From: Erigeron canadensis
Taxonomy: Eukaryota > Streptophyta > Magnoliopsida > Asterales > Asteraceae
Direction of reading: 5' to 3'
DNA: 64,000 nucleotides
NCBI RefSeq assembly: GCF_010389155.1
Contig: NC_057761.1
Coordinates: 15,936,501-16,000,500 of the forward strand
In this document: positions 33,805 to 46,389 of the stretch, one piece after another
How the letters are laid out: every line of letters begins with the position of its first letter
Numbering within the stretch: the stretch's first letter is position 1
Notes under the pieces: model-generated
Databases searched by the model: none
The model's input: the letters and a program-made list of their open reading frames with translations, nothing else
Told to the model about the DNA's origin: nothing
Made by a program: the position numbers and the translations under genes

Positions 33805-33950
33805 ATGCCAAAAGTAGTCTACAAAACTAAAAGTAGTCAAAATATGAAAGTAGTCTACAAAAAGAGTCAAGTAGTCAACAAATAAGTCAAGTAGTCTACA
33901 GAAGAGTATAGTAGTCTACAATAGATGAAAGTAGTCAGCAAAGACTATTA
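33805..33950 (+). repeat. AAGTAGTC minisatellite
   Basis: About nine imperfect tandem copies of a 13-22-bp unit centred on AAGTAGTCTACAAA, often with AGTCAAGTAGTC. It lies inside the chromovirus-like LTR sequence. Confidence 0.75.
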
Positions 33951-34253
33951 TACAACACGTAGATAGACTATAGGCTAGTTTAGCTTCATTTGATGCTCGT
34001 TAATTGGTCCTATGTTTATTATAGGTAGTCAGGAATACTTGCTTTGCACGGTAACTTTAGTTATCATTTGTGTGCGCTTCTACGAGGTAAGATACACAAC
34101 TTTGACACGCTGAGGGTTCAACAAAAACATAGTTTTCATATAATAACTTCCCTTGATTTCTTGTTTGCTTATGGGTATTCTAGATTATACGGGAGGTGAG
34201 ATAGGCTATGTAGATGTATATCAATGCCTAAAATGCTACCCCAAAGATATGTG

Positions 34254-34460
34254 ATGTTATGATGCGATGCGATGCAATGTGATGTGATGTGATATGATGT
34301 GAAATTCTATAAAATACTTTAAGATGTTATGTAATATGATGTAATATGATATGTATTGTATTGTTAACAGATGTATTGTATTGCCATGACACGTGCACGT
34401 TTAAGGGCCAAAATGTTAAAGTGATTTGATGTGATGTGATGTTTGTTTAGGTAATGTGGA
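34254..34460 (+). repeat. GATGT-type simple repeat
   Basis: Degenerate tandem GATG(C/T)(G) units (GATGCGATGCGATGCAATGTGATG...), then ATGTAATATGATGT units to 34350 and a further GTGATTTGATGTGATGTGATG near 34430. Confidence 0.7.
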
Positions 34461-35084
34461 CGCCTAAACTATATGTGATGCAAACCGAGCTCGTAAATGA
34501 TGTGAGAATTGTTACGTTTTACCCGTACGTGCCTTTGCCAGGATAGTACGTTGATTTGGTTGCTAAGGTGGCTCCTTGTAACATAATTACGTGGTATGAG
34601 TATCTCCGGGTGGCGTGATTACCCACCAATGTCTTTGAACATACGGACTACTCCTGGATTGGCTTGTCATTCCTTAACGACATTGATGGACTGCTGTAAG
34701 GCTTATCCATCCAGTCGGGTGTGAGATTCCCTGTTAAGTCTTATGACTGCCTACACACAAACTTACACCTTATATGTGATGAGTGACTTATGTGATGCCC
34801 AATGTAAGTGGCTTATATCACACTATACGATGATGCTTACATGTTATATGTGAAGTAAAAAGATGACTAGGCACATCTAAGGTGATTCAACCCATTATGA
34901 TGATGTTTTATGCGATGATATGTTACGGATGATGTGATGCATTGATGTGATATGTGCCTTAATGATTTAATATGAACTTTATATAATGTTTAAATAGACA
35001 AATATTTCATTAATGTTGTGTTATATGTTATCTTACTTAGCTAATTTGTTAGCTAACACTTGTTTCTTGAAATGTGTTGCTCCC

Positions 35085-36655
35085 TGATGTGCAAAATCGA
35101 CTTTAAATTTATAAACTAAAACTACCCAAAAACTCACTACTACGCACTCACGGGCAGTGGACCCGATCGTTTTGGAATATAGTAGAGAGGTAAGTCTGAG
35201 TTCGTTCTCAGGGACTGTGAAATGATTAGTTGCTTGTAAAATGGGTTGGAAAACGGGTGTTGCTTCGAAATTCCTTTTGACAATTAAATAAATTGGTTTG
35301 CAAAATGATTGCATAAATTTAAAAGAACAGTTCAGATAGTATAATTAAAAGTCATCCACCTTGACTTCCCTCGACTTCAAATGTGATTGTATTTAACTAA
35401 CGACAAATTCATTAGAATTTAAAGATAGTCGCAACAAGGTTAAGCTACTCACGTGGTACCACCAACCGTGAATAAATTATCGAATCACCTAACGACTAGT
35501 CGAATTACCCAAGCCGGTATCACCAAAACCGAGACAATTCTTCTAACAATCAGTTTTATTGACTATCAAATCATCAATTGAACCTATGTGACAATAACGT
35601 GGTACCACCAACCGATATCAATCACGTTGACAAAATTAATCTTTTCTTAAAACGATATTCACTACCATACCATGAACTAGTGATAATTACTTATAAACAA
35701 GTAACCGTTTTAAAATCACATACACATTCAACTGGTACCACCAACGAAAAATCATATGCAACCAATATCAATATTAATTAATGAAAAGAATTAATATCAT
35801 CAAGATCACAGAACAACGATAATTAAATAAACCCTTTTGAATTAAAAATATTGCAATCACATTATCCGTCTAGTTTCATCAAGGTGGATGATTAAACAGT
35901 TAGCCACTCATGATCAATTCACAATAATGAATAAAATAGAAAAGAAACATGATGTACCAATTGTTTGAGAAAATAAAATGCAAGACAATAAGTAGATACG
36001 ATCTAGATGGGTGCCCGTGAATCTTCAACGAATCCGCCTAAGAAATAATCTTGATTGGAGGAAGAAGAACCCTTGTAGAACAGCTCCTAGAAAGATTTTT
36101 TGATAGTGATTTTCGACCTAAGGATTTTCGATTTATACTCCTCCAAAATCTAATGCAGAAACAAGGCAGGTCTGATTCCCCCGTGCACCCACCGCGGCGC
36201 AGTGAGGTATTGGTCGACCTTGACTTCGGTTGACTACGGCGCAGTATGAATCCACGACTTCTTTTCTTCTTAAACAGACTGCGGCGAAGTCCTTCTGTTG
36301 CCATCCCCACTACGGCGCAGTGGGGCAAATCCCAATAAACTCCGTGGATCTGGGCTGAGTGGGCTAGTGCACCCCCACTGCGGCGCAGTCAAGAGCTTGT
36401 ACATAAATAACTTATTTCGGTCTCGATTACTTGCTAAGCTCTGCCGTCTCGTCCACTCAAATCAACTCTCATCAATATAATGTACTCCCTGGCCAATAAT
36501 CACCCAAAAATGTACCAAGTGGACGCGTAACCTGTTTAGAGCCTGTAAACACTAACAAACACCATAAACGCGCCAAATGCATACAAAAACGACTTAAAAC
36601 ATATAGTAAAATGGCCAATAACGATGTGGGTAATGGGTATAAATTAGTCACGTCA
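35085..36655 (-). repeat. Athila 3' LTR
   Basis: On the plus strand TGATGTGCAAAATCG ... TAGTCACGTCA; on the minus strand TG...CA. Contains GGTACCACCAAC-type short repeats (35455, 35600, 35740) and five copies of the CTGCGGCGCAGT-type near-palindrome (36190-36390). Any small frames over the latter look incidental. Confidence 0.93.
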
Positions 36656-36670
36656 AATCCCCCCACACTT
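36656..36670 (-). other. Athila polypurine tract
   Basis: On the minus strand GTGTGGGGGGATT, directly before the 3' LTR. Confidence 0.75.
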
Positions 36671-39082
36671 GAGCATTGCTTGTCCTTAAGCAAATCTAGA
36701 ATTTAAGAAAAGGTAATCCTAAACAATCAAACTATCAAACAAATGACAAGTATCAAAAAGAAGCAACACCAATCATGTCAAATGACAGAAAATGGGTGAA
36801 GCAGTTTTAATCTTAAATGAAAACTCGAAATGTTTGACAATACCTGAACAATCCGCAAGCCACGATAATCAACTAAGCGTAAATGAAAACAAACGATCAT
36901 ATCAATATCATTCTACTCCAACAAACTTACTTTCGGGGTTGAATATATGAAGAATCACTCATAGCTCAGTCGTGATATATACTCTTTAACCATAGGCTTG
37001 AACCATGATCGTCACTCCACCATTAAGGCGCAATAATCAAGTACATTGTCAAAATAGGCATTAAGGGTGGTTGAAAGCTAAACTATGTATAAGGAATATG
37101 TACAATCGGAATTGGGAAGTTTATCGGCTTAAAGTGAAAGGTAAGAGTTTAAAGTATAAGTTATAATGAATATGAACAAATTAGTCTAATCAACCTTGAT
37201 TGCCAACAAACCACTAACCCATAAGATGCTTTCCCGAGAACACCTCCAAAATACCAAGCAAGCCCAACACCATTGTGGTGTATCAACTTCAAACAACTTA
37301 TAATCAACCAAATCTTCCAAAATTAATGATACAACACTTTGTAGACATTTAAAGTTGAGAAATACCTACTAGTAGCCCAAGTTTTTTCCTTTCCTCCTCT
37401 TTTTTTTTTTTTTTTTTTATCTTTTTTCTGTTTTTCAATTCTATTTATTCTTTTTGAACCATTTTTGCTCTACTAGTAGATACCCTCTTACAATGATAAA
37501 CATGCCTATAACACTTCACTTTCTTTGTTTGAACAATCCAAGACAAACTTCAATAACTTAACCCATTGAAACTCTCCCAAACCATCCAAACAAACCAATG
37601 ACAATCAATGGCCCCCAAGATTAGACTAACGGTATAATGAGGTAAAGTTTACATTAATAAGTGGATTTATACAATGGAAGGGTAAGTTATGGTGATGTAT
37701 ATGTGTATATATTGCTAAGGTATAAAAGAAAAGAAAATTGTGTGAATATAAACAAGTATAAGTATAAGGTTGTATACTAGGGAAATGGATATACAAAAGA
37801 AAAATGAAAAGAAGGAAATAAAAAGTTTGGTCAAACCTAAATGCCAATTCGTCATCCAATGTACTCGTCACGATCACCAGGCCAAGTTCTAGAATCAACA
37901 CATCACCGGTATACTCTTATCAAGAAAAGAACCCGGAAATGGGTTAGAATTACCTCAAACACGCACATCTTAGTGCAGGGCATCAAAATGAAAACCCTTA
38001 CCCCTGAATAAATCCAAGAGCCTAAGAGAGGGACGTATTTACGAAGCAAACAAACCAAATCCATCACCTGACACACTATATATGAAATGATGAAATCTCA
38101 CAATTGGGTGTTTTGGATATATATGAGTTTGCAAGTAATGTTATCAATCCCAAAGGACTAGCCAAATAACCATTCAGGACACACTTCGCCATTTAAAAAT
38201 TTTTTGTCAAGGAAACATTTTGTAGTAAAATTGCTTAATAAGTAATCAATTAAGTGTCAAAAGCAATTTACCACAAGGACGAGTTCACTCAAATTTAAAA
38301 TTCAATATCGACTTCTATTATCCCGCCAAATTGATAGCACCAGTTTCAAACATGCACATCACAGTTAAGAGCTCAAAAGAGAGACTCAAACCCCTAGATA
38401 GAATCCAAAGGCCTACGAGAGGGACATATCAACAAAACTGATAGAAATCTCAATGACAAAACAACAAAAGTGATATACCCGGTAGCTTAAACCTATTTGC
38501 CACCCCCCACAATTGAGATGGACAATGCCCTCAATGTCCATATTCGGTCAAACAAAGGTAAATAGGGGTAAGCGACAGAGAAAAATAAAAGCACATACCG
38601 GAATGAGGACACATTTCATTTTGAAATAAGTTATCGACTCCGTGTCACAAATGGCACTTCCGAAATAGGAAGGACACTTTGGTTGGCGGGATAAACAACT
38701 TGTGCCAAAACGGAAGGTGCGAGAGTAGTGTGTGCATCAAACATAGCAATACAAATATGGCGCTGAACTTACTGCCAGCATACGCACACCATTAAACAAT
38801 CAACACATTGATGCAATAGAGTATATGAGAAGAAAATCCAAGGGGTTCCCCCCCCCCCCCACACACACACTTGAGTTGCGCTATAGCCATCAGATGTAAT
38901 AACCTGCTCAAATTCCATCAAAGCAACCCAAAATAGATCAAAGCAATATGCATATCTACTTATTCATGCAACAACTAAAAGAAAAAGAAAAAGAAACAAA
39001 TACAATGTTCATCACCCCATAGGGTGGATACCAACACAAACAAAGAAAGAAAATAATGTATCAGAGTACAGTAATCCAACAA
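36671..39082 (-). other. Athila 3' non-coding region
   Basis: About 2.4 kb without recognisable coding sequence on either strand. It holds a T-run (37397-37419), a C-run followed by (AC)n (38849-38871), and two related blocks with GAAACCCCTA/GCCTACGAGAGGGAC-like text (37990-38035 and 38380-38430). The latter hint at an old internal duplication. Confidence 0.55.
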
Positions 39083-40151
39083 TCAGCATGAATAAATATC
39101 AACCCACATATGACCCCATCCCACGGTACCGGATATCTTTCTCGCAACACCCCCACAGTGGAAAGTCACACATCGCTCCTCAAAAATGTCCTTCACCTTA
39201 TTCAACTCTTTCGTCACCTTCAGAGTTGAATAGAACTCCAAACACAACTCCCTATACACAGGCTCCCGGTTGTTGAACACATTCTACCACATATCGCTCA
39301 CAACCAACCTATCACCAACCTGAGCTTCTATCTTAAACCACCCATTAATGTCGGCTTGAATGCCGAAATGCTGAGCGGCAATGGGAGTAAGATATCTAGG
39401 TGGGCAAACCACCTCCTTGTGGATGGAAAACAACTCATTGAGGAAGTTGTTCTTGTGGGGTTGTTTTACCCTACTAAATTCCAACCACGTATGCTTCTCA
39501 TTCAATTGCCCTGGCGAAAACTTGAGTGTTGGCGCTTCTACTGCCTCCCGAGAAGCTTTGGCTTGTTTCTAGGCCGACCCGCTCCCTTGGCCCTCCTCGA
39601 CTTGCTTCCTCTTGTCGGTTCCTGAAGCATCCTTCAAGCAAAAATCATAAGACAAATAAACATGTTAAACGTGGAATACAAACCAGGAACCGTATTGAAA
39701 ACAAAGAAAAATTCGTTCAGGAGAATGCCCCACTGCGGCGCAGTGGCATCAATACCCCCTCACTGCGGCGTAGTGAGGCTAAGTCCAAAATTGGCCGAGG
39801 TATACCACTGTGGCGCAGTGGTCTGAAGCAACCCTCACTGCGGCGCAGTGGAACAAACCCACCACCACTGCGGCGCAGTCACTTGAAGTTCTGGGCAAGT
39901 TCATTCTGTTCATCACGAATTTCCAGAAACAGGGAGCAATATTCCAACTAAATATCAATCTTTCAACAATTTATAACTACAAAACCTTCCATTAACCTCC
40001 CCCACACTTGTTCATCAAAAAGCCCCAATTTTTTTGAAAAAAAATTAACAAAACCCACCAACCAATTCAACAATTACACCCTAAAAATCAAGGAATCAAA
40101 ATTAAAAGATAAAAAGGAAAATAAACAAGAAAAACTTACATTCTTTCCCAT
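39083..40151 (-). pseudogene. Athila envelope-like ORF, probably spliced
   Basis: A two-exon layout is visible. Exon 1 starts ATGGGAAAGAAT (40151-40140, MGKN) and runs straight into GTAAGT at 40139. Exon 2 begins at 39631 after TTTTTGCTTGAAG and stays in phase with exon 1 (DASGTDKRKQVEEGQ). The body reads LNEKHTWLEFSRVKQPHKNN, EVVCPPRYLTPIAAQHFGIQ and FNNREPVYRELCLEFYSTL, the last resembling the ATHILA ORF family. TAG stops at 39571-39569 and 39286-39284 break it, and it ends at 39083. The inferred intron is 508 bp and holds five copies of the CACTGCGGCGCAGTG element. No membrane helix or signal peptide is evident in what remains, so 'envelope' is positional. Confidence 0.6.
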
Positions 40152-40516
40152 GGTAGTGATGGATAATTGATAATCTAAGAAGAGAAAGAAAAAGAATGCA
40201 AGAATTTGGTGGATAAGGGAGTGATTCTCGGAATCAAAGGTGTTCTTGGGGGTGAGTTTTCGTTTTTGCCTTTTAGAGAAAAAGATAAGAAGGTATTTGA
40301 ATGTTGAATGTGTGGTGAAATCTTACCTTCTTTCCTTTTTTACTTTAAACACCCGATCCCCTCTGACCAGTCAACACGCCCACTGCGGCACAGTGGGCTA
40401 AGGCTTTTCTCACTGCGGCGCAGTGAGGCTTAGAGCAACTGGTGCCGAGCTTTTGGACTGCGGCGCAGTGGGGCGATGATCAAGTTAGGTCGTGGAAACG
40501 GACTGCGGCGCAGTCG
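39728..40516 (-). repeat. Array of CACTGCGGCGCAGTG near-palindromes
   Basis: Nine copies: near 39730, 39760, 39805, 39835, 39865 (inside the inferred intron) and 40380, 40410, 40456, 40501 (between pol and the envelope-like ORF). The perfect form is two 7-base arms (CACTGCG/CGCAGTG) around one G. Variants differ by single bases, some keeping both arms, some with a C-to-T-type change. Five further copies are in each LTR. Confidence 0.85.
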
Positions 40517-40745
40517 GTTTTACCACCCCCACTGGGGACTTTTCCAGAAAAATTATTTGTTCGGTTTTAAACACAAACTTACCTCAATCGCTTCACACCA
40601 CTTCTGAACCTGCACATTCTTAACAAAACAGATTAAACCTATCTAACGAATAAAAATCAAATTGACAAAACAAAATTAAACACGGGTTGCCTCCCGAGAA
40701 GCGCTTAATTTATTTACGAGTCGTGAGCTAGACTCGATCACCATT

Positions 40746-43700
40746 TCAAGTTTGTGAATCAAAAATGGGGATTTCTTCAACCATCCCCTCCTTCTGCTCT
40801 TCTTCCAAATACAACTTGAGCCTATGACCATTGACAATGAAATACCCATTTCCATCCCTTTTAAGAAGTTCGACATGACCGGACGGATACACATGTTTAA
40901 TCACAAAAGGACCTATCCACCTAGAAGATAACTTTGGTTGTTTAATTTTAAATTTCGATAAAAACAACAACACTTTTGCACCAACCTTGAACTCCTTTTT
41001 ACGGATCCTTTTGTCATGGTAAACTTTGGTTTTTTCTTTATAAAGTCTTGAATTTTCATATGCACCTAATCTAAGCTCATCGAGCTCATGAAGTTGCAAC
41101 AACCTAAGCTCACCGGCCTCCATCATGTCTAGGTTCAAATTCCTCAACGCCCAATACGCCTTGTGCTCTAATTCAATCGGTAAGTGACAAGTCTTACCAT
41201 AGAGCAATTTGTATGGCGTAGTGCCAATAGGCGTCTTAAAGGTGGTCCTAAACGCCCACAAGGTGTCATCCAACTTTTTCGACCAAACCTTGGGGTTATC
41301 TCCGACTGTTTTCTCTAGAATTCTTTTCAATGCCCTATTGGTGTTTTCCACTTGACCATTGGTCTGTGGGTGATAAGAAGTTGAAAAGTAATGATGAACA
41401 CCATACTTCTTAAGAACCTTATCCAGTTGATGATTAACAAAATGTGTTCCACAATCACTAATTAAGGCTCTAGGGCAACCAAACCTACTAAACAACTGTT
41501 TCAAGAATTCAATGACTACCCTCGCGTCGTTTGTAGGCAAAGCCTTGGCTTCGGCCCACTTAGACATGTAGTCAACAGCAACTAGGATGTACTGAAACTT
41601 GTTAGACGGTGGGAATGGTCCCATGAAGTCTATGCCCCAAATATCGAAAACTTCACATACCTGAATTCCTTGCTGTGGCATTTCATCCCTTTTTGTAATG
41701 CTTCCTTGGCGTTGGCAAATGTCACAGGTTTCAACCAACGTTTGGGCCTCTTTGAAGATTGTCGGCCAATAGAAACCTGCATCAAAAACCTTTCTACCTG
41801 TAACTAACGGACCATAGTGACCTCCGGTTGGCCCGTAATGGTAAGCATCCAAAATCTCTCTAGTTTCAGCTCCCGCAACACATCTTCTGACCATACCATC
41901 TGCACAAATTCGAAACAGATATGGATTATCCCATAAATAATGCTTAGCATCCGATATGAGCTTCTTTTTCTGTTGACCTGAGAAATCATTTGGTATTTCA
42001 CCTGCAACCAAATAATTAACAATGCAGCAAACCAAGGACCTTCATCAAAATTAGAAATTACATTTAAATATTCATCAGGGAAGTTATCCTTAATCTCCCC
42101 ATCCTGAAGCTCCTCCCGGTTTGGGTCCTCCAACCTGCTCAAGTGATCAGCTGCTAAGTTCTCGGCACCTTTCTTATCCTTGATTTCAATGTCAAATTCT
42201 TGCAACAATAGAATCCATCGAATAAGTCTAGGTTTTGCATCTTGCTTAGAAAACAAATACTTCAAAGCAGAGTGGTCAGTGAAAACAACAGTTTTACTTA
42301 GTACTAGATATGACCGAAACTTATCAAATGCAAAGACTACCGCAAGTAACTCCTTCTCTGTAGTAGTGTAATTTTGTTGGGCGGGATTCAAGGTTTTACT
42401 AACATAGTAAATTGGCTTGAAATGCTTATCATCCCTTTGCCCAAGCACGGCTCCTACAGCATAGTCACTAGCATCGCACATCAGCTCAAACGACAAACTC
42501 CAATCAGGTCCAACCATAATGGGGGAGTTGGTCAACTTCTCCTTCAATACCTGAAAAGCACTTAAACAAGATTCATCAAAAACAAAAGGAACGTCCTTTT
42601 CCAACAAGTGGGTCATCGGACGAGTAATCTTAGAGAAATCCTTAATGAATCTCCGGTAGAAACCGACATGGCCAAGGAAACTACGTACCCCTTTCACATT
42701 GGAAGGCGGGGGTAACTTGGCTATCACATCAATTTTGGCCCTATCAACTTCTATTCCGGCCCTAGACACCTTATGACCTAGAACAATCCCCTCAGTCACC
42801 ATGAAGTGACACTTCTCCCAATTCAAAACTAGACGAGCCTTTTCACACCTAGTCAACATCTTATCTAGGTTATGCAAACAAGACCTAAAAGAATCCCCGA
42901 ATACCGAGAAATCATCCATGAAAACCTCCATTGAGGTTTCAAGCATGTCTTGGAAAATAGCTATCATGCACCTTTGGAAGGTGCCCGGGGCATTACACAA
43001 GCCAAAAGGCATTCACCGGTAAGCAAAGGTACCAAATGGGCATGTAAAAGTGGTCTTTTCTTGGTCTTTCGGGTCGATGGGTATTTGGAAATACCCGGAG
43101 AACCCATCCAAGAAACAAAAATATTCATTACCGGCAAGTCTTTCCAACATATTTTCATTTTCAATGACCGTCATGCCCCCCTTTTTGGGAACACAGTGGA
43201 CGGGACTTACCCAAGAACTATCGGCTATCGGGAAAATGATCCCTGCATCTAACAGTTTAATCACTTCTTTCTTAACCACCTCCTTCATATTTGGATTAAG
43301 CCTCCTTTGTCTCTGGACAACGGGCTTAGCATCATCAACAAAATCTATCCTATGCATGCAAAAATCAGGACTAATACCTGGAATGTCGGTAGTCTTCCAA
43401 GCAAAAGCCCGCTTATGAGCTTTGAGCACGGTCAAAAGAAGATTTTTCTCGTCACTCGAAAGTGCGGACGAGATAACAACGGGTAAAGAGGATTTACCTG
43501 CCAAGTAAGCATACTCCAAGTGGGCAGGCAATGGCTTGAGCTCCAGATCAGTAGGGGGTACATCAACCGAATTTGGCACCCTTGAGCCTCCGTCAGCAAC
43601 AACCTTTTCAAAGCTCTCATTTTCTAGAGGTGTCTCATCCATATCAAGCGCCATCACCTCTGCAAACAAATCATCATCACCAATATCTCCAGCTCCTAAG

Positions 43701-46213
43701 CAAACGAGCTCTTCATCAACTTCCGTTTCCATGAATTCCTGAAATTCTTGATCCAAAGCATCATCAATTACGTCAATCCTGAAACAAGATTCATCAGTCG
43801 AGTAAGAATGCTTAATAGATCGTTCAACATTAAACACTATCCAATCCGTACCCACACCCAACGAAATTTCCTTATCTTTCACCCGGATGATAGCATCCGC
43901 AGTGTTAAGGAATGGTCTACCTAAAATCAAGGGTACCTTAGTGTCTCCTTCCATTTCTAGGATCACAAAATCAACAAGAAAAACTATATGACCTACTTGG
44001 ACAGCCATGTTCTCCGCAATCCCAATGGGATACTGAAAAGAGTGGTCGGCTAGTCTTATACTCATACGAGTAGGTCTCAAAATACCGGAAGCCAACTTAC
44101 TCCAAACCGAGTAAGGCATCAAATTGATACTTGCACCTAAATCTGCTAAAGCCTTACAAGTCAAAGTACGAATGGAACAAGTTATAAGAAAACTCCCTGG
44201 ATCCTCAAGCTTAGGCAGAATCTGTTGATTCTGCAAGATAGCAGAACACTCAGCATTGAGATATGTCGCCTTTACCTCATCCATCTTTCCTTTGTCTGTA
44301 ACAAGCTCCTTGATAAATTTCGCATAATTTGGCATTCCCTGTATCAAATCAACTAAAGGCACATTAATATGAACATTTTTTATCATGTTAACAAATTTGT
44401 CATATTGTTCCTTCAATTTGGCCTTCCTGAATTGCTGTGGAAATGGAACCTTAGGCTTATATGGCTTAGCCTCGGGTGTCACCGCCGGTTTCGGTGGGGT
44501 AACCGGAGTCTTCACAGTCGGTTGATCTTCCATCACAATCTCCTCATCAACATATTCAGCTTCTTCATTTCCTGTATCCTGCACATCTGAAACAATAACA
44601 TTAGGATTAGGAGGAGGGGCATAGGATCTACCTGTACGAGTAGTAATGGCCTTCGCTTGCTCCTGACGAACAGGCGGTGGAGTGTACTTCTGACCACTGT
44701 TGGACCCTTGATTCTGCTTTGGATTCTACTGAGTGTTACTAGGCAAAGCACCCTGGGGCCTAGTTAGAGCAGCCATCCTGCTTTCAAGATCCTTAAAGTT
44801 AATATCCTGATTTTTAGCATTCATTTCCACCTTACCATTAATCCTGTCTAACCTCTCACTCAAATCCCTTATATTCTGGATACTTGTGTTTCTCTCACTC
44901 TGATTACTCATCATCTGCTTCATCATCTCTCTCAGCTCAGCATTAGGGTCGGTAATAGAAGAGGAAGAACCCGGTCCTTGGCTTTGATTAGTCTCCTGCT
45001 GCTGTGGCTGACTTTGATAATTGCTCTTTTGCCACCTGTTACCAGAAAAACGAGAAGTATTAGCAGGAAAAGAAGAGTTATAAGAATTGTTACCTGATGA
45101 CCGATTCTGAAAACCGGTGTTTCTCTGAAAACCTCCTTGCTGAATCTGAACAAAATTAACATCTTCAGGTCCCCGGTTGGAACACTCTTCTGAATAGTGT
45201 GTCTCTCCACAATGATCACATCCATCAGCTAGCACCTTCACATCTCACTGTAGATATCCAAACCTTGATTCCTGATTAGCAAATCCTTTATCCATTCTTG
45301 CCGATAAAGCTTGAATCTCATCAATGACACTAGAACTGTTGCTTCCATCGGCTCTTGCGACCTTACTTTGCTTGAATCGGCTCTCATTCTTCACAAACCT
45401 CTTATCATCCATGGCCGCATTATCCTTCACCATTCGCTCCAAAATGTCAAAACCTTCATTTGGAGTAATCTTGCTAAAACTTCCACCAAAAGCATATCCC
45501 ATCTCTCTTTTAGAAGCCTTGGTCAATCCATCAAAGAACAATTCAACATATTTCTCTTTGGTCAATTCATGACCCGGACAATTTCTCAACATTTCTTTAT
45601 ACCGGATCCATGCATCCACCACATCTTCCCCATCTTCTTGCATGAAAGACCTTATCAAGTTTTCCAATTGCCTTTGAGTTCTAACTGAGTAAAACTCACC
45701 AATAAAAGCTTCCTTGAGTTGATCCCAAGTTGTAATCGAATTCTCGGGAAGATCATTAAACCAATCTTCGGCATCCCCGGTATGAGTGACAGGAAGGGTT
45801 TCAAGTTTCACGGCATTCATTTGGTTTTGGCCATATTGGTAAAGCCTTGCCAACTTCTCAAACCTCTCCAAGTGCTTATATGGATCCCATTTCTTCTTTC
45901 CATCAAACTTTTGCTCTTCAATGCTCTTTAGATGATTCGGTTTCAAATTGAAACTTTGATCAACCGCCGGTGTTCTAATAGCGGAACCACGAGCCGAAGG
46001 AATATTGCGGGCTCGGTCCCCATATTTGATGTCATTCGGGTCTCTTGGTGGATTGTCACCCATTTCTTCTTTCACAAGTGCAAGCTCAAAGAATTCCTCT
46101 AGATAAAACCCTTCTTCGTCCGAATCCGGTGGTGCTGTGAAGTTGATCCTACGTGTAGGTGGAGTTTTCAGTGGACTAAAAAGAGGTCTCCCCGAAGAAC
46201 GCAAAATCATCAA
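40746..46213 (-). pseudogene. Athila gag-pol polyprotein (broken)
   Basis: One long minus-strand frame. Gag: 46213-45245 with LERFEKLARLYQYGQNQMN and AEDWFNDLPENSITTWDQLK, then a TGA (45247-45245), and in the same frame a knuckle-like CDHCGETHYSEEC (about 45223-45185) to a TAG (44728-44726). Protease: ALADLGASINLMP (near 44140). [30 protein letters not shown] (catalytic FMDD, about 42910), with a TGA at 43015-43013 and an in-frame gap of nearly 40 residues near 43150 that removes early RT motifs. RNase [14 protein letters not shown] and [19 protein letters not shown] frameshift near 42020 precedes integrase: CDICQRQG zinc site, [18 protein letters not shown] and [11 protein letters not shown] hold D, D and E. 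It ends at 40746. Confidence 0.9.
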
Positions 46214-46389
46214 CTATTAAAGTATCCTGCAAAACACAACTAACACCACACGTCAAATGCACCTGTGATGATTCAATAAAACAAGTCTAAATTAATAAAG
46301 CAAATAACTTCCTCACGCGTGAGGAAAGATCATACCACTAAATAAACAACTAAATCGGCACACAATCCCCGGCAGCGGCGCCAAAAACT
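46214..46389 (-). other. Athila leader with tRNA-Asp-type primer site
   Basis: The primer site TGGCGCCGCTGCCGGGGA (minus strand, from 46383) begins 6 bp inside the 5' LTR and continues ATTG. It matches the 3' end of plant tRNA-Asp with one difference. The remainder (46214-46360) is a short untranslated leader before the gag start at 46213. Confidence 0.85.

Larger units (their letters stand above)
33613..35084 (+). repeat. Chromovirus-like LTR sequence, left part
   Basis: Non-coding. From about 33960 to 35084 it is similar, in inverted orientation, to 48430-49560 of the solo LTR. Examples are GAGGTAAGATACACAACTTTGACACGCTGAG versus the reverse of 49400-49450, GGGTGTGAGATTCCCTGT versus the reverse of 48820-48840, and the CACGTGCACGTTTAAGGGCC box near 34388. 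Interrupted after CTCCC (35080-35084) by the Athila element and continuing at 47966. The left edge is a truncation against element A. Confidence 0.65.

Noticed and set aside
33799..33950. CRISPR-like array
   Set aside because: Units are contiguous and irregular with no unique spacers, and the DNA is plant nuclear. It is a minisatellite.
36038..36328. Arg/Ser-rich minus-strand frame in the Athila LTR (and its twin at 47343-47633)
   Set aside because: Same cause: palindrome repeats keep a frame open by chance. No known domain, and it lies in the LTR.
37396..38871. T-run and C-run/(AC)n as possible regulatory signals
   Set aside because: Plain simple sequence in a non-coding part of the Athila element, with nothing positional to support a function.
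39526..39951. Plus-strand open frame with repeated LRRSG peptides
   Set aside because: It is an artefact of the CACTGCGGCGCAGTG repeats, which read LRRS on either strand. It lies antisense to the Athila element and within its inferred intron.
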